From assembly GCA_964398865.1 (NCBI GenBank), contig CAYNOO010000003.1, positions 1-64,000 on the forward strand: a DNA stretch of 64,000 bases. The letters are read 5' to 3'. The notes beneath the pieces are model-generated. The model did not search any database. It saw nothing but the letters and a program-made list of their open reading frames with translations, and was not told where the DNA came from. This document shows, in pieces, positions 28,746-36,943 of the stretch (within the stretch, counting starts at the first letter, position 1; the number at the start of each line of letters is the position of its first letter). The translations under genes and the position numbers were made by a program. Source of the DNA: Phycocordibacter sp964398865. GTDB lineage: Bacteria > Patescibacteriota > Minisyncoccia > Phycocordibacterales > Phycocordibacteraceae.

Positions 28746-29489
28746 ATGTCATCAGAGACCGATTCACCGCTCGTAGAAGCCCTTTTCAAGGTAGGGGCTC
28801 ATTTCGGGTTCTCCCGCTCGCGCCGCCATGCGACGATGAAATCCCTCGTCTACGGCTCAAAGAATAAGACTGATATTCTCGACCTCACTAAGACTGCTCC
28901 GATCATGGAGACGGCTCTCACGTTTGTACGTGGCTTAGGTGCTCACGGAAAGACGGTGCTTTTTGTCGACGGGAAACCTGAAATGAAGCAGATAGTAAAA
29001 GAGACTGCGCAGGAACTCGGTCAGCCGTATGTTGCTGGTCGCTGGCTTGGCGGAACACTCACCAATTTCACTGAAATCAAACGCCGCATCAAGCGCATGC
29101 AGGAATTGACAGGGGAGCGCGATACAGGAGCCTCAGCGAAGAAGTATACGAAAAAAGAGCGCGTGCTTTTTGATCGCGAGATCAACCGGCTCGAAGAGAA
29201 TTTCTTGGGATTGAATGGCATGGAGAAACTTCCTGACGCGCTTGTTGTTGTTGATACACGAGCGGAATCCATCGCGGTTTCTGAAGCAACAACCTTGGGG
29301 ATTCCTGTGGTAGGTATCATGAATTCTGATTGTGATTTTTCCGCCGTGCAGTATCCGATAGTCGGCAACGACGCATCAAAAGATGCCGTTCTATTTTTCC
29401 TTGGTCAAATCACCGAAGCCTATCGTGAAGGCACGAAAGGAAGAGTTCTTCCTCCCACGGAAGAGAGCGCAGTAGAAGTCAAAAGCTAA
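28746..29489 (+). CDS. rpsB: Small-subunit ribosomal protein uS2
   Basis: The 247-residue protein carries uS2 landmarks: LFKVGAHFGFSRSRRHATMK, TVLFVDGKPE, RWLGGTLTNF, PDALVVVDTRAES and IPVVGIMNSDCDF. It binds the 30S head-body junction. Length is normal. It is followed by a good intrinsic terminator and then tsf with its own promoter, so the classical rpsB-tsf order is kept but transcription is separately controlled. The frame is open to 28710, but the promoter position favours 28746. Confidence 0.96.
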   Translation: MSSETDSPLVEALFKVGAHFGFSRSRRHATMKSLVYGSKNKTDILDLTKTAPIMETALTFVRGLGAHGKTVLFVDGKPEMKQIVKETAQELGQPYVAGRWLGGTLTNFTEIKRRIKRMQELTGERDTGASAKKYTKKERVLFDREINRLEENFLGLNGMEKLPDALVVVDTRAESIAVSEATTLGIPVVGIMNSDCDFSAVQYPIVGNDASKDAVLFFLGQITEAYREGTKGRVLPPTEESAVEVKS

Positions 29490-29493
29490 TCTC

Positions 29494-29527
29494 CAAAAGC
29501 AATTAATGCTTTTGGGTTTTGTTTTTG
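29494..29527 (+). terminator. Intrinsic terminator after rpsB
   Basis: CCAAAAGCA (29494-29502) and TGCTTTTGG (29508-29516) form a 9-bp stem with an ATTAA loop, followed by a T-rich run. Confidence 0.85.
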
Positions 29528-29538
29528 TTTTCTATATT

Positions 29539-29567
29539 TTGACTTTTTATTTTTACTCAGACATACT
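29539..29567 (+). promoter_or_regulatory. Promoter of tsf
   Basis: TTGACT (29539-29544), 17 bp, CATACT (29562-29567), then 6 bp to the ATG at 29574. Confidence 0.7.
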
Positions 29568-29573
29568 CTGTAT

Positions 29574-30158
29574 ATGGAAATAACTTCAGACATGGTGAAA
29601 GCGCTTCGCGAGGAGACGGGAATATCCGTCATGCAATGCAAAGCTGCACTTGTGGAAGCGGATGGCAACAAAGAAAAAGCACTCATGATTCTCTCGAAGA
29701 AGAGCGGTGTACTCGCTGCGAAGAAAGGCGACAGAACGCTTGGCGCTGGTATCGTCTCGTCATACATACATTCCAATAAGGAGGTTGGCTCTATGGTGAT
29801 ACTGCGCTCCGAGACCGATTTCGTAGCGAAGAATGAGGAGTTTGTGGCACTTGGTCGCGATATTGCTCTTCAAGTCGCAGCATCAAACCCGCAGTACGTT
29901 CGTCGCGAAGAGATTTCTGCAGAGAAACTCGAAGAGATCAAGGCGCTTTTCGCTAAGGAAGTCGAAGGGAAGCCAGATAATCTGAAAGAAACTATCCTCG
30001 CGGGCAAGGTGGACGCCTACTTGAAGAACATGGTGTTACTAGAGCAGATATACATAAAAGATTCTGAAAAAACAATCCAGAATTTGATTGACGGAGCGAT
30101 TCAGAAATTCGGTGAACGTGTCGACATTGACCGTTTCATCAGGTTTTCGACGAAATAA
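29574..30158 (+). CDS. tsf: Translation elongation factor Ts (short form)
   Basis: The 194-residue protein has the N-terminal UBA-like domain (VKALREETGISVMQCKAAL) and the TDFVAKNEEF signature whose Asp-Phe inserts into EF-Tu to release GDP. It ends after one core subdomain, so it is shorter than the 283-residue E. coli protein and resembles the Thermus-type short form. It has its own promoter after the rpsB terminator, and a small membrane-protein gene follows 3 bp later. Confidence 0.95.
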   Translation: MEITSDMVKALREETGISVMQCKAALVEADGNKEKALMILSKKSGVLAAKKGDRTLGAGIVSSYIHSNKEVGSMVILRSETDFVAKNEEFVALGRDIALQVAASNPQYVRREEISAEKLEEIKALFAKEVEGKPDNLKETILAGKVDAYLKNMVLLEQIYIKDSEKTIQNLIDGAIQKFGERVDIDRFIRFSTK

Positions 30159-30161
30159 GCC

Positions 30162-30572
30162 ATGATCGCCATCACGACATTCCTGGTCGCATTCATTCTG
30201 CTCGCGATGTTTATCGCTTTTCGCGCGTGGGAGGAAAAGCGTCATGTCCGGGTGTGGGGAAAGGCGCGCGCGGCGATGGATGAGAAAGTCACAGAGTTTT
30301 ACCAGACAGCGGTGACGGGTAGCATTCCACGCCACTACCGCCTGCGTTTTCTCGCCTTCCTTCACAACGCAACTCATGAGTTTGTGCTTTTGCTTGTCGC
30401 AGCGCTTCGCGCGGTAGAGAGACCGCTCACCCGGATTTCGTACCGAATGCGCATGGCGGCTTCAAATCCTAACAAGAAAGAAGTGTCATCATTCCTAAAG
30501 ACCATCGCTCCCGAAAAGGATTCAAATAAAAGTATGGGAGGGAAGGGTGCAAAAACCGACGACTCGATATAG
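30162..30572 (+). CDS. Small membrane protein of unknown function
   Basis: The 136-residue protein has an N-terminal hydrophobic helix (about residues 3-20), then a basic amphipathic stretch, a second hydrophobic segment (FVLLLVAALRAV near residue 75) and a charged, Lys-rich tail. It is not recognisable as a known family. It begins 3 bp after tsf and is probably co-transcribed with it. The tRNA-Thr gene follows 31 bp later. Confidence 0.65.
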   Translation: MIAITTFLVAFILLAMFIAFRAWEEKRHVRVWGKARAAMDEKVTEFYQTAVTGSIPRHYRLRFLAFLHNATHEFVLLLVAALRAVERPLTRISYRMRMAASNPNKKEVSSFLKTIAPEKDSNKSMGGKGAKTDDSI

Positions 30573-30603
30573 TATTGTCAGAACTGGGTATCTGCCCAGC
30601 ATC

Positions 30604-30676
30604 GCCGCCTTAGCTCAGTTGGTAGAGCAACTCACTTGTAATGAGTAGGTCCCCAGTTCGAATCTGGGAGGCGGCT
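30604..30676 (+). tRNA. tRNA-Thr (anticodon TGT)
   Basis: A 73-nt cloverleaf. The acceptor stem is GCCGCCT with AGGCGGC, the D-arm contains AGTTGGTAGAGC, the anticodon stem is ACTCA with TGAGT around loop CTTGTAA, and the T-arm is CCCAG-TTCGAAT-CTGGG. The anticodon is TGT (Thr). CCA is not encoded, so it must be added by a nucleotidyltransferase. Confidence 0.96.
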
Positions 30677-30700
30677 CTCAGAAGATAAATCACACAGTAG

Positions 30701-30767
30701 GTCGAGCTGGTTTCCAGCGAAGATGCCGTGTACTCACGGCGCGTCGGTTCAAGCCCGAGAGGCGACT
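30701..30767 (+). ncRNA. tRNA-like three-hairpin structure, possible tRNA remnant
   Basis: It begins 25 bp after tRNA-Thr. Three perfect hairpins lie in a row: GCTGG/CCAGC (loop TTT), GCCGTG/CACGGC (loop TACT) and TCGG/CCGA with the canonical T-loop TTCAAGC. A short closing stem GTCG/CGAC encloses all three. The last two hairpins look like the variable arm and T-arm of a class II tRNA, but no normal 5' half or anticodon loop is present. It ends 27 bp before the purH -10 box. It may be a decayed tRNA 3' half or a distinct small structured RNA. Confidence 0.4.
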
Positions 30768-30806
30768 CCGATTAATAAATATTTTGAAAATAGGTATAAT
30801 GCCGGC

Positions 30807-31769
30807 ATGGAAGACGATTTCCTAAAGCTCGGCAAGAGTACTAAGCTCCGCTATGGCGAGAACCCTCATCAGGAGGGTTGGTTTTACGAGATTGACGCCG
30901 AGAGCACCGACCCCTTAGCGATTCAGAATTTCAAAGTCCTTCAGGGCAAAGAGCTTTCATATAACAACTACCTCGATATGGACGGAGCGCTTTTTGCACT
31001 CTCACACTTGGGAGGGAAGGAAGCCGGCTGCGTTATCGTTAAGCATACGAATCCTTGTGGCGCTGCGCTCCGCGACGATGCCAAAGATGCATACCAGGCA
31101 GCCTGGTATGATGGCGACCCTCTCGCAGCATTCGGTGGAATCATGGCGATCAATAGGGAAGTCGATGCGGCTCTTGCTGAAAAGATGATAGAGAATTTCT
31201 TTGAGATACTTATGGCGCCGTCTGTGACGGCAGAAGCGCTCATAGTGTTCGCAAAAAAACCGAATCTGCGCGTGCTAGTAAATACGGCGCTCCAGAATCC
31301 CGCACCTTCACAAGCGAAAGCGATGCATAAGATTCGAGGTGGAATGCTCATTGAAAGCGCTGACAGCGCGGTCATCGAGACGAGCGGGTTGAAAACGGTA
31401 ACTGCACGCACGCCTTCCGAAGAGGAACTTGAAGACCTTTTGTTTGCTTGGGCAATTTGCAGGAGCTCAAAATCAAATACCGTCGTTGCCGCAAAAAATA
31501 AAACCCTTATCGCTTCTGGTGTCGGTCAGCAAGATAGAAAGCGATGCGCGGAATTATGCGTATCAAAAGCAGGAGAGCGCATGAAAGGTGCTGTCGTCGC
31601 GTCAGACGCCTTCTTTCCATTTCGAGATGCTACTGACGTGCTGATTAAAGCCGGAGTATCCGCAATCATCCAGCCGGGCGGCTCAGTCCGTGACCAGGAA
31701 TCAATCCAGGCATGTGATGAGGGAGGTGTCGCGATGATAACAACGGGCATCCGTGCTTTCCGTCATTGA
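30807..31769 (+). CDS. purH: AICAR transformylase, stand-alone (PurH C-terminal domain)
   Basis: The 320-residue protein covers only the AICAR formyltransferase part of PurH, which in most bacteria is a 520-530 residue bifunctional enzyme. Visible motifs are LRYGENPHQ, the catalytic VKHTNPCG (Lys-His), SDAFFPFRD and the C-terminal ITTGIRAFRH. The IMP cyclohydrolase domain is absent; upstream is tRNA-Thr and its tRNA-like neighbour. It should formylate AICAR to FAICAR with 10-formyl-THF. The start at 30807 is chosen because TATAAT lies 6 bp upstream; an earlier in-frame ATG at 30723 would run through the tRNA-like structure. Confidence 0.9.
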   Translation: MEDDFLKLGKSTKLRYGENPHQEGWFYEIDAESTDPLAIQNFKVLQGKELSYNNYLDMDGALFALSHLGGKEAGCVIVKHTNPCGAALRDDAKDAYQAAWYDGDPLAAFGGIMAINREVDAALAEKMIENFFEILMAPSVTAEALIVFAKKPNLRVLVNTALQNPAPSQAKAMHKIRGGMLIESADSAVIETSGLKTVTARTPSEEELEDLLFAWAICRSSKSNTVVAAKNKTLIASGVGQQDRKRCAELCVSKAGERMKGAVVASDAFFPFRDATDVLIKAGVSAIIQPGGSVRDQESIQACDEGGVAMITTGIRAFRH

Positions 31770-31789
31770 TAGCCTAAAATAAAAACTAT

Positions 31790-33346
31790 ATGGAAAGCGC
31801 CTTGGGAAAAGATCCGTATCTTCATGTAGGCAGAGCCTCTGATCTCACGGGGCGCAATCGTCGCATTTACCGCGCTTTTGAGATATTGCCTGGACTCCTT
31901 TCTTTTGGAACCTTGTTCGGACTCGCCGCACTTTCATTCTTCGCGCCAGCATTTGCTGCATATTTCACCATTCTCTTTTCAGGGTATTGGGTTTTCAAGA
32001 CCATCTTCCTTTCAGTTCACCTCTGGCACAATTTCAAGCGGCTTCGCCATAACATGGAAGTCGATTGGCAGGCGCGCTTAGAGAATCTCAAGTACCAGGA
32101 CATTATGCACCTCGTCATTTTTCCTTTCGCAAACGAGCCGTATGAAGTGCTTGCCGAGAGCATCACTGCTCTTGAGAAATCACGATTTCCCAAAGAACAA
32201 ATTGCTGTGGTCATAGCTTCAGAAGAGCGAGCGGGAGTGGAAGCGGCAGCCATCGCGACGCGCCTAGAGACCGAATTCAAAGGAAAATTTGCTGATATTA
32301 TCGTTACCGTACATCCGCCGAATACTCCTGGCGAGCTTCCGGGTAAAGGTTCTAATATCGCGTATGCCGCGAAAGAAGCCAAAACTCGCATACTGGATGC
32401 GCGCGGTATTAGTTATGAGCGGACACTCGTTTCTGCATTTGATGTCGATACCGTCATTTATCCGAATTATTTCGGTTGCCTCACGTGGTATTTCCTCACC
32501 GAAGAGGACGCACTTCACGCGTCATTCCAGCCCGTGCCTCTCTATAACAATAATATTTGGAATGCGCCTACTCTCTCTCGCGTGCTCGCGTACTCCTCGA
32601 CGTTTTGGCAAATGATTCAACAAGAGATGCCCGAGCGGCTCACCACATTTTCTTCTCATGCCGTTTCTATGCGCGCGCTCGTCGACGGAGGTTATTGGCA
32701 GAAGAATGTTGTCTCAGAAGATTCGCGCATTTTCTTCAATCTCTTCATCCATTACGATGGGAATTACCGTGTCGTTCCTATTTCGTACCCGGTATCAATG
32801 GATGCAAATGTGTCGAAAAGCTGGTTTGCAACTGTAGGAAGTCTCTACAAGCAGCATCGACGCTGGTCATATGGTGCGGAAAATATCGCCTACATGCTTT
32901 TCAATTTCATGCATAATCCCCGCATTCCATTCTCAAAGAAATGGCAGCTTTCGTTTGTTCAGATTGAAGGATTCTGGTCCTTGGCGACACACCCGCTCAT
33001 TCTTTTTGCAGTCGGCTGGCTCCCGCTCTTTATTGGTGGTCATGCTTTCAACGCGAGTGTTCTTTCATACAATCTTCCGATAGTCGCGACATGGTTTTTA
33101 ACGATAGCGATGTCGGGACTTGTTGCTTCGTCCATTTTCTTCATGAACCTCGTACCTCAACGTCCCGAAGAATATTCGTGGAGAAGAAGTGTCACCATGG
33201 CGATTCAGTGGATACTGGTGCCGTTCACTATGGTTATCTTCAGCGCGATTCCCGGTCTTGATGCACAGGTGCGTCTCTTTTTTGGAAAGTATCTTGGGTT
33301 CTGGGTTACGCCGAAAAATAGGCGTGCTCTGACTTCTTCTCAATAA
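31790..33346 (+). CDS. Membrane-bound family 2 glycosyltransferase
   Basis: The 518-residue protein has two N-terminal membrane helices (about residues 35-80), a cytoplasmic GT-A domain, and three or four C-terminal helices (about 395-500). Within the catalytic domain, SAFDVDT supplies the DxD metal motif and VSEDSR a downstream ED. KQHRRWSYG is the (Q/R)xxRW motif of processive beta-glycosyltransferases such as cellulose and hyaluronan synthases. It likely polymerises or transfers a sugar at the membrane for a surface polysaccharide. Donor and product cannot be read from sequence. Confidence 0.85.
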   Translation: MESALGKDPYLHVGRASDLTGRNRRIYRAFEILPGLLSFGTLFGLAALSFFAPAFAAYFTILFSGYWVFKTIFLSVHLWHNFKRLRHNMEVDWQARLENLKYQDIMHLVIFPFANEPYEVLAESITALEKSRFPKEQIAVVIASEERAGVEAAAIATRLETEFKGKFADIIVTVHPPNTPGELPGKGSNIAYAAKEAKTRILDARGISYERTLVSAFDVDTVIYPNYFGCLTWYFLTEEDALHASFQPVPLYNNNIWNAPTLSRVLAYSSTFWQMIQQEMPERLTTFSSHAVSMRALVDGGYWQKNVVSEDSRIFFNLFIHYDGNYRVVPISYPVSMDANVSKSWFATVGSLYKQHRRWSYGAENIAYMLFNFMHNPRIPFSKKWQLSFVQIEGFWSLATHPLILFAVGWLPLFIGGHAFNASVLSYNLPIVATWFLTIAMSGLVASSIFFMNLVPQRPEEYSWRRSVTMAIQWILVPFTMVIFSAIPGLDAQVRLFFGKYLGFWVTPKNRRALTSSQ

Positions 33347-33409
33347 TACGAGGTGCTTGTCAGTTTGTATCTGCGGTATCTGTGAAGTGGAGTTATACTG
33401 TATCCCTAC

Positions 33410-34270
33410 ATGAAACCCCTGTCTCGAAAGATACGCTTTCTCTACCTCGCTTTGTCAGTGATGGCTTTTCTTTTTACGGTGCCGGTTGCCGTTCTCTATG
33501 CTTCCGGGTACCGTTTCAAAGGTTTTTCTCTGGTAGAGACGGGTGGCGTCTATGTCTCTGTCCCGGTTTCAGACGCGAGTGTGTTCATTAACGGGAAGGA
33601 AGAAGGCGTTAGCAGTCTTTTTACACGTTCGTTCTATGCGGGCAATCTTGTAGAGGGAGCCTACGCAGTACAGGTGTCGCGCGAAGGGTATTACCCTTGG
33701 GTGAAGAAGGTGAGTGTAGAGTCGCGCATCGTTACGGACGTTTCCGCATTCCTCGTTCCGCAGTCGCTCACTATCCGCGAGATTGAGATACGGGAAGGGG
33801 ATACGATAGCATCGACGACACGCTCGGTTTCAAAAACTGAATATGCTGCGCTCCTAAAAGCGTTCACTCACTCCGCGACTTCTTCTCCTTCCGTAAAAGG
33901 CGTTAGCGCGACGTCGACGCCAACTGATACGCGCGCTGGCATGGAGCTTTATATAGAGGGCGGCAACCTGCTCGTTCGCTGGACGAAAGATGCTCACGCA
34001 ACCCCCAGCTCGTTTTGTGTCAGACCTTCGTCATGTGTTCAAGAGTTTTTAATTGAAAAAGGAAAAGATACGGTGACTGATGCCCAATTCTTTGCTGGCG
34101 GCGTTGCGTATGCGACGAAAGAGTCTGGAATTTTCCTCGCTGAGAATGATGTCCGTCAAGTTCCTCTTGTTGTCCCCTTATATAGCCGACCAGGCGCTGA
34201 GTTTCGTATCGTGAATGGAGACTTCGTCGTGAAAGACGGTAAGGTTCTCTACGACATCTCCGGCTTCTAA
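33410..34270 (+). CDS. PEGA-domain membrane-anchored protein
   Basis: The 286-residue protein begins with a basic N-terminus and a membrane helix (about residues 10-32). A PEGA-like domain follows (about 45-115): VYVSVPVSDASVFINGKEE and then EGAYAVQVSREGYYPW. PEGA domains occur in surface-layer-associated and secreted proteins. The remaining half is Ser/Thr-rich and then beta-rich without a recognised fold; two Cys residues (SSFCVRPSSCVQ) may pair. TATACT lies 10 bp before the ATG. It stands alone between a glycosyltransferase and a 46-bp palindrome. Confidence 0.75.
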   Translation: MKPLSRKIRFLYLALSVMAFLFTVPVAVLYASGYRFKGFSLVETGGVYVSVPVSDASVFINGKEEGVSSLFTRSFYAGNLVEGAYAVQVSREGYYPWVKKVSVESRIVTDVSAFLVPQSLTIREIEIREGDTIASTTRSVSKTEYAALLKAFTHSATSSPSVKGVSATSTPTDTRAGMELYIEGGNLLVRWTKDAHATPSSFCVRPSSCVQEFLIEKGKDTVTDAQFFAGGVAYATKESGIFLAENDVRQVPLVVPLYSRPGAEFRIVNGDFVVKDGKVLYDISGF

Positions 34271-34293
34271 GAAAAAACATATCCAACCTCTCC

Positions 34294-34339
34294 ACCCATA
34301 ACTAATAAATGTCCGGTCGGACATTTATTAGTTATGGGT
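34294..34339. repeat. 46-bp palindrome with 22-bp perfect arms
   Basis: The left arm (34294-34315) starts ACCCATAACTAATAAATG and the right arm (34318-34339) is its exact complement; only GT separates them. It lies between the PEGA gene and pheS, with no T-run on the + strand. It could be a symmetrical terminator, a protein-binding site or the trace of an excised element. Confidence 0.9.
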
Positions 34340-34397
34340 CATTTTAGGATGATTACGTTTAGAGTTGAGAAAAGAATAGTCCTTCTTAAAAGCGATT

Positions 34398-34426
34398 TTG
34401 GGGGAGAGTTTGAGGCGGGTTATACT
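34398..34426 (+). promoter_or_regulatory. Promoter of pheST
   Basis: TTGGGG (34398-34403), 17 bp, TATACT (34421-34426), then 7 bp to the ATG at 34434. It fixes the short N-terminus of PheS. Confidence 0.65.
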
Positions 34427-34433
34427 CTTCTAT

Positions 34434-35168
34434 ATGTCAGAAGGTCGCTTACATCCTATCTCAGTCGCACTTCGCGATATTGCTGAAATCTTCGGCCGGA
34501 TGGGTTTTAGTATTGCGTATGGACCGGAACTTGAAGACGAATTTCATAATTTCAGCGCTTTGAACGTGCCGGCGGATCACCCTGCGCGCGACATGCAGGA
34601 TACGTTCTGGATACAAGACCGTCCGGGCTACGTGCTCCGCACTCATGACACGTCCGTTACTATTCGCTGTTTAGAACAAATGGCGAAACAAGGTTTAACC
34701 TCCATGCGTACGATTAACCCGGGTAAGGTATTCAGGAATGAAGCCACCGACATGACGCATGAAGCGCAGTTCTATCAACTCGACGGCTTTGCGGTGGCAC
34801 CAAGAGGAGAAATTACCCTCGCGCATTTGAAAGGGACGTTCGACCGCTTCTATAAGGAGTACCTGGGTGAGGGAGCTAAGGTGCGTTTTCGTCCGAGCTA
34901 CTTTCCATTCGTGGAGCCTGGCGTTGAGATAGACGTGTGGTTCGAGGCGCCTGGAAAAGAAGGACGATGGCTTGAGATGGCTGGTGCGGGGATGCTCCAC
35001 TCCCAAGTATTCAAGAATGCAGGTCTTGACCCTGAAAAAGTACAAGGGTTCGCATTCGGTGGCGGCTTGGAGCGATTATTGATGGTGAAGTATGGGATTC
35101 CGGATGTGCGCTTATTCCATTCGGGCGATGTTCGTTTCGTGTACGGATTTGATCAAACGCGCATATGA
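34434..35168 (+). CDS. pheS: Phenylalanyl-tRNA synthetase alpha subunit, catalytic core only
   Basis: The protein is 244 residues, against about 330-340 in typical bacteria. The class II catalytic core is intact: motif 2 in GKVFRNEATDMTHEAQFYQL, the Phe pocket in FRPSYFPFVEPGVE, and motif 3 in GFAFGGGLERLLM. The N-terminal coiled coil that contacts tRNA-Phe in other bacteria is missing: the protein starts with the segment normally found after it (LHPISVALRDIAEIFGRMGF). The gene overlaps pheT by 4 bp. The promoter position shows the short N-terminus is not an annotation error. Confidence 0.95.
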   Translation: MSEGRLHPISVALRDIAEIFGRMGFSIAYGPELEDEFHNFSALNVPADHPARDMQDTFWIQDRPGYVLRTHDTSVTIRCLEQMAKQGLTSMRTINPGKVFRNEATDMTHEAQFYQLDGFAVAPRGEITLAHLKGTFDRFYKEYLGEGAKVRFRPSYFPFVEPGVEIDVWFEAPGKEGRWLEMAGAGMLHSQVFKNAGLDPEKVQGFAFGGGLERLLMVKYGIPDVRLFHSGDVRFVYGFDQTRI

Positions 35169-36934
35169 AAGTCTCTACACTCTGGCTTCAGAAATACTTT
35201 GAGAAACCATTGCCCGACGTATCTGCAATTGCGGAAGCGTTCACTTTTCACTCGTTTGAGATTGACGGGGTTGAGGGAAATGTCTTGGATGTAAAGGTGC
35301 TTCCTAATCGCGCAGCAGATTGCCTGTCACACCGTGGGCTCGCGAGAGATCTCTCGGCTATTCTTGATCTACCTCTCAAGTACGATCCGCTTCGGGAACC
35401 ACTCCCTGCTTTTCAAGCAACCGATGCACTTTCAATTGAAGTAGATTCTGCATTTGTACTTCGCCACATGGGTGCCTTGGTAAAAGGCGTGAAAGTAGGG
35501 GCTTCTCCTCAATGGCTTAAAGATGCGCTTGAAGCTCTTGGTCAGCGCTCCATCAATAATATTGTGGACGCGACAAACTACGTCATGCTTGATATAGGGC
35601 AGCCACTCCACGCGTTTGATGCGAAGAAAATCACTTGGGATGCTGAGACGCTTCGCATAACAATACGCCCCAGCAAGGAAGACGAAAAGATAACTATCCT
35701 GACGGGTGAAGAATATACCTTGTCTGAGGATGTGCATGTTATTGCAGACGCAACTTCAGGTGCACCACTGGACATTGCTGGCATAAAGGGCGGCATGGGC
35801 TCAGGAATCGATGAGGGAACGCAGGATATCTTCATTTCAGTTGGGAATTACGACGGCACGCGTATCAGGAAAACGTCGCAAAAATTGAAAATCTTTACTG
35901 ACGCTGCACAGCGCTATCAGAATCGTCCCTCGCCTGAACTTGCCGCTTATGGCATGCGCGCTATTCTCACGCTTATCAAGGAGGTTGCGGGCGGAGAACT
36001 TGTTGGTGTCGTTGACGTGTATCCCAAAAAGCCGACCGAGAATGCGCCTGTATCCGTTTCCTTGGCGCGCCTGAATGAAATACTCGGAGCTGATTTTTCT
36101 GCAGACGAAGTCAAGGACGTGTTAAGACGGCTTGATTTATCTACGACGCTTGAGAGTGACCTTTTCACTGTTACGCCACCCTTTGAGCGCACCGACATTA
36201 CATTGCCTGAAGATATCGCCGAAGAGGTGGGGCGCATCCTAGGGTATGATCGAATCTCGCCGGTTGAGCTTTCAAATACCGGCGTAGTTGACCAAGCACG
36301 CTTCCGCGGCATTGAGCGCGTTAAAGATTTTCTCCTAGAGCGCGGATTCACAGAAGTCTCCACTCAATCGTTCGCGGCGAAGGGGTGGGTGAAGCTCGCC
36401 AACCCTCTTGATAAGACGAAGCCCGCCCTCCGCGCAACTCTCGCAGAGAACCTCCAGGAGTCTCTGGTAAAAGCAAAACTCTACGCGCCTATAACGCTTG
36501 CGCCAAACACGAAACCAAAACTCTTTGAGGTGGGAACAGTATTTTCAAAGGATGGTGAAAAGATTTCAGTAGAAACTTCCGAACGTGTACCAGACATGCC
36601 AACACTTGTCGATGATGTTGTCTATGAACCTAAGCGATATGTCTTGAGTTCCTACAGGCAGTTTTCCTTGTTTCCTTTTATCGTTCGGGACGTTGCACTG
36701 TGGGTGCCTGACGGCGTTGCCGTGGCGGAGGTCGCATCAGTTATTCGCGCTTCTGCCGGGAGTCTTGTAGTGCGATGTGAGCAATTTGATACCTTCTCAA
36801 AAGATGGTCGCACTTCGTACGCGTTCAGGCTCGTATTTCAAGCCGATGATCGTACGCTGACGGACGAAGAAGTTGGCGGCTGGATGGAATCAGTGACCAC
36901 CGCTCTTACCAATAAAGGCTGGGAGGTGAGGTAG
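35165..36934 (+). CDS. pheT: Phenylalanyl-tRNA synthetase beta subunit, lacking the EMAP-like domain
   Basis: The protein is 589 residues, against about 800 in typical bacteria. It begins like normal PheT (MKVSTLWLQKYF), but the sequence jumps from EIDGVEGN straight to VLPNRAADCLSHRG, so the OB-fold tRNA-binding domain of about 110 residues is absent. The B3/B4 editing region (NNIVDATNYVMLDIGQPLHAFD), the B5 domain, the catalytic-like domain and a C-terminal FDX-ACB domain (SLFPFIVRDVALWV) can be followed. It forms the heterotetramer with PheS, to which it is translationally coupled. Confidence 0.94.
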   Translation: MKVSTLWLQKYFEKPLPDVSAIAEAFTFHSFEIDGVEGNVLDVKVLPNRAADCLSHRGLARDLSAILDLPLKYDPLREPLPAFQATDALSIEVDSAFVLRHMGALVKGVKVGASPQWLKDALEALGQRSINNIVDATNYVMLDIGQPLHAFDAKKITWDAETLRITIRPSKEDEKITILTGEEYTLSEDVHVIADATSGAPLDIAGIKGGMGSGIDEGTQDIFISVGNYDGTRIRKTSQKLKIFTDAAQRYQNRPSPELAAYGMRAILTLIKEVAGGELVGVVDVYPKKPTENAPVSVSLARLNEILGADFSADEVKDVLRRLDLSTTLESDLFTVTPPFERTDITLPEDIAEEVGRILGYDRISPVELSNTGVVDQARFRGIERVKDFLLERGFTEVSTQSFAAKGWVKLANPLDKTKPALRATLAENLQESLVKAKLYAPITLAPNTKPKLFEVGTVFSKDGEKISVETSERVPDMPTLVDDVVYEPKRYVLSSYRQFSLFPFIVRDVALWVPDGVAVAEVASVIRASAGSLVVRCEQFDTFSKDGRTSYAFRLVFQADDRTLTDEEVGGWMESVTTALTNKGWEVR

Positions 36935-36943
36935 TTGTTAGCT

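Noticed and set aside
30723..30806. Upstream extension of purH
   Set aside because: It would translate through the tRNA-like structure and the purH promoter; TATAAT lies 6 bp before the ATG at 30807 and homology begins there.
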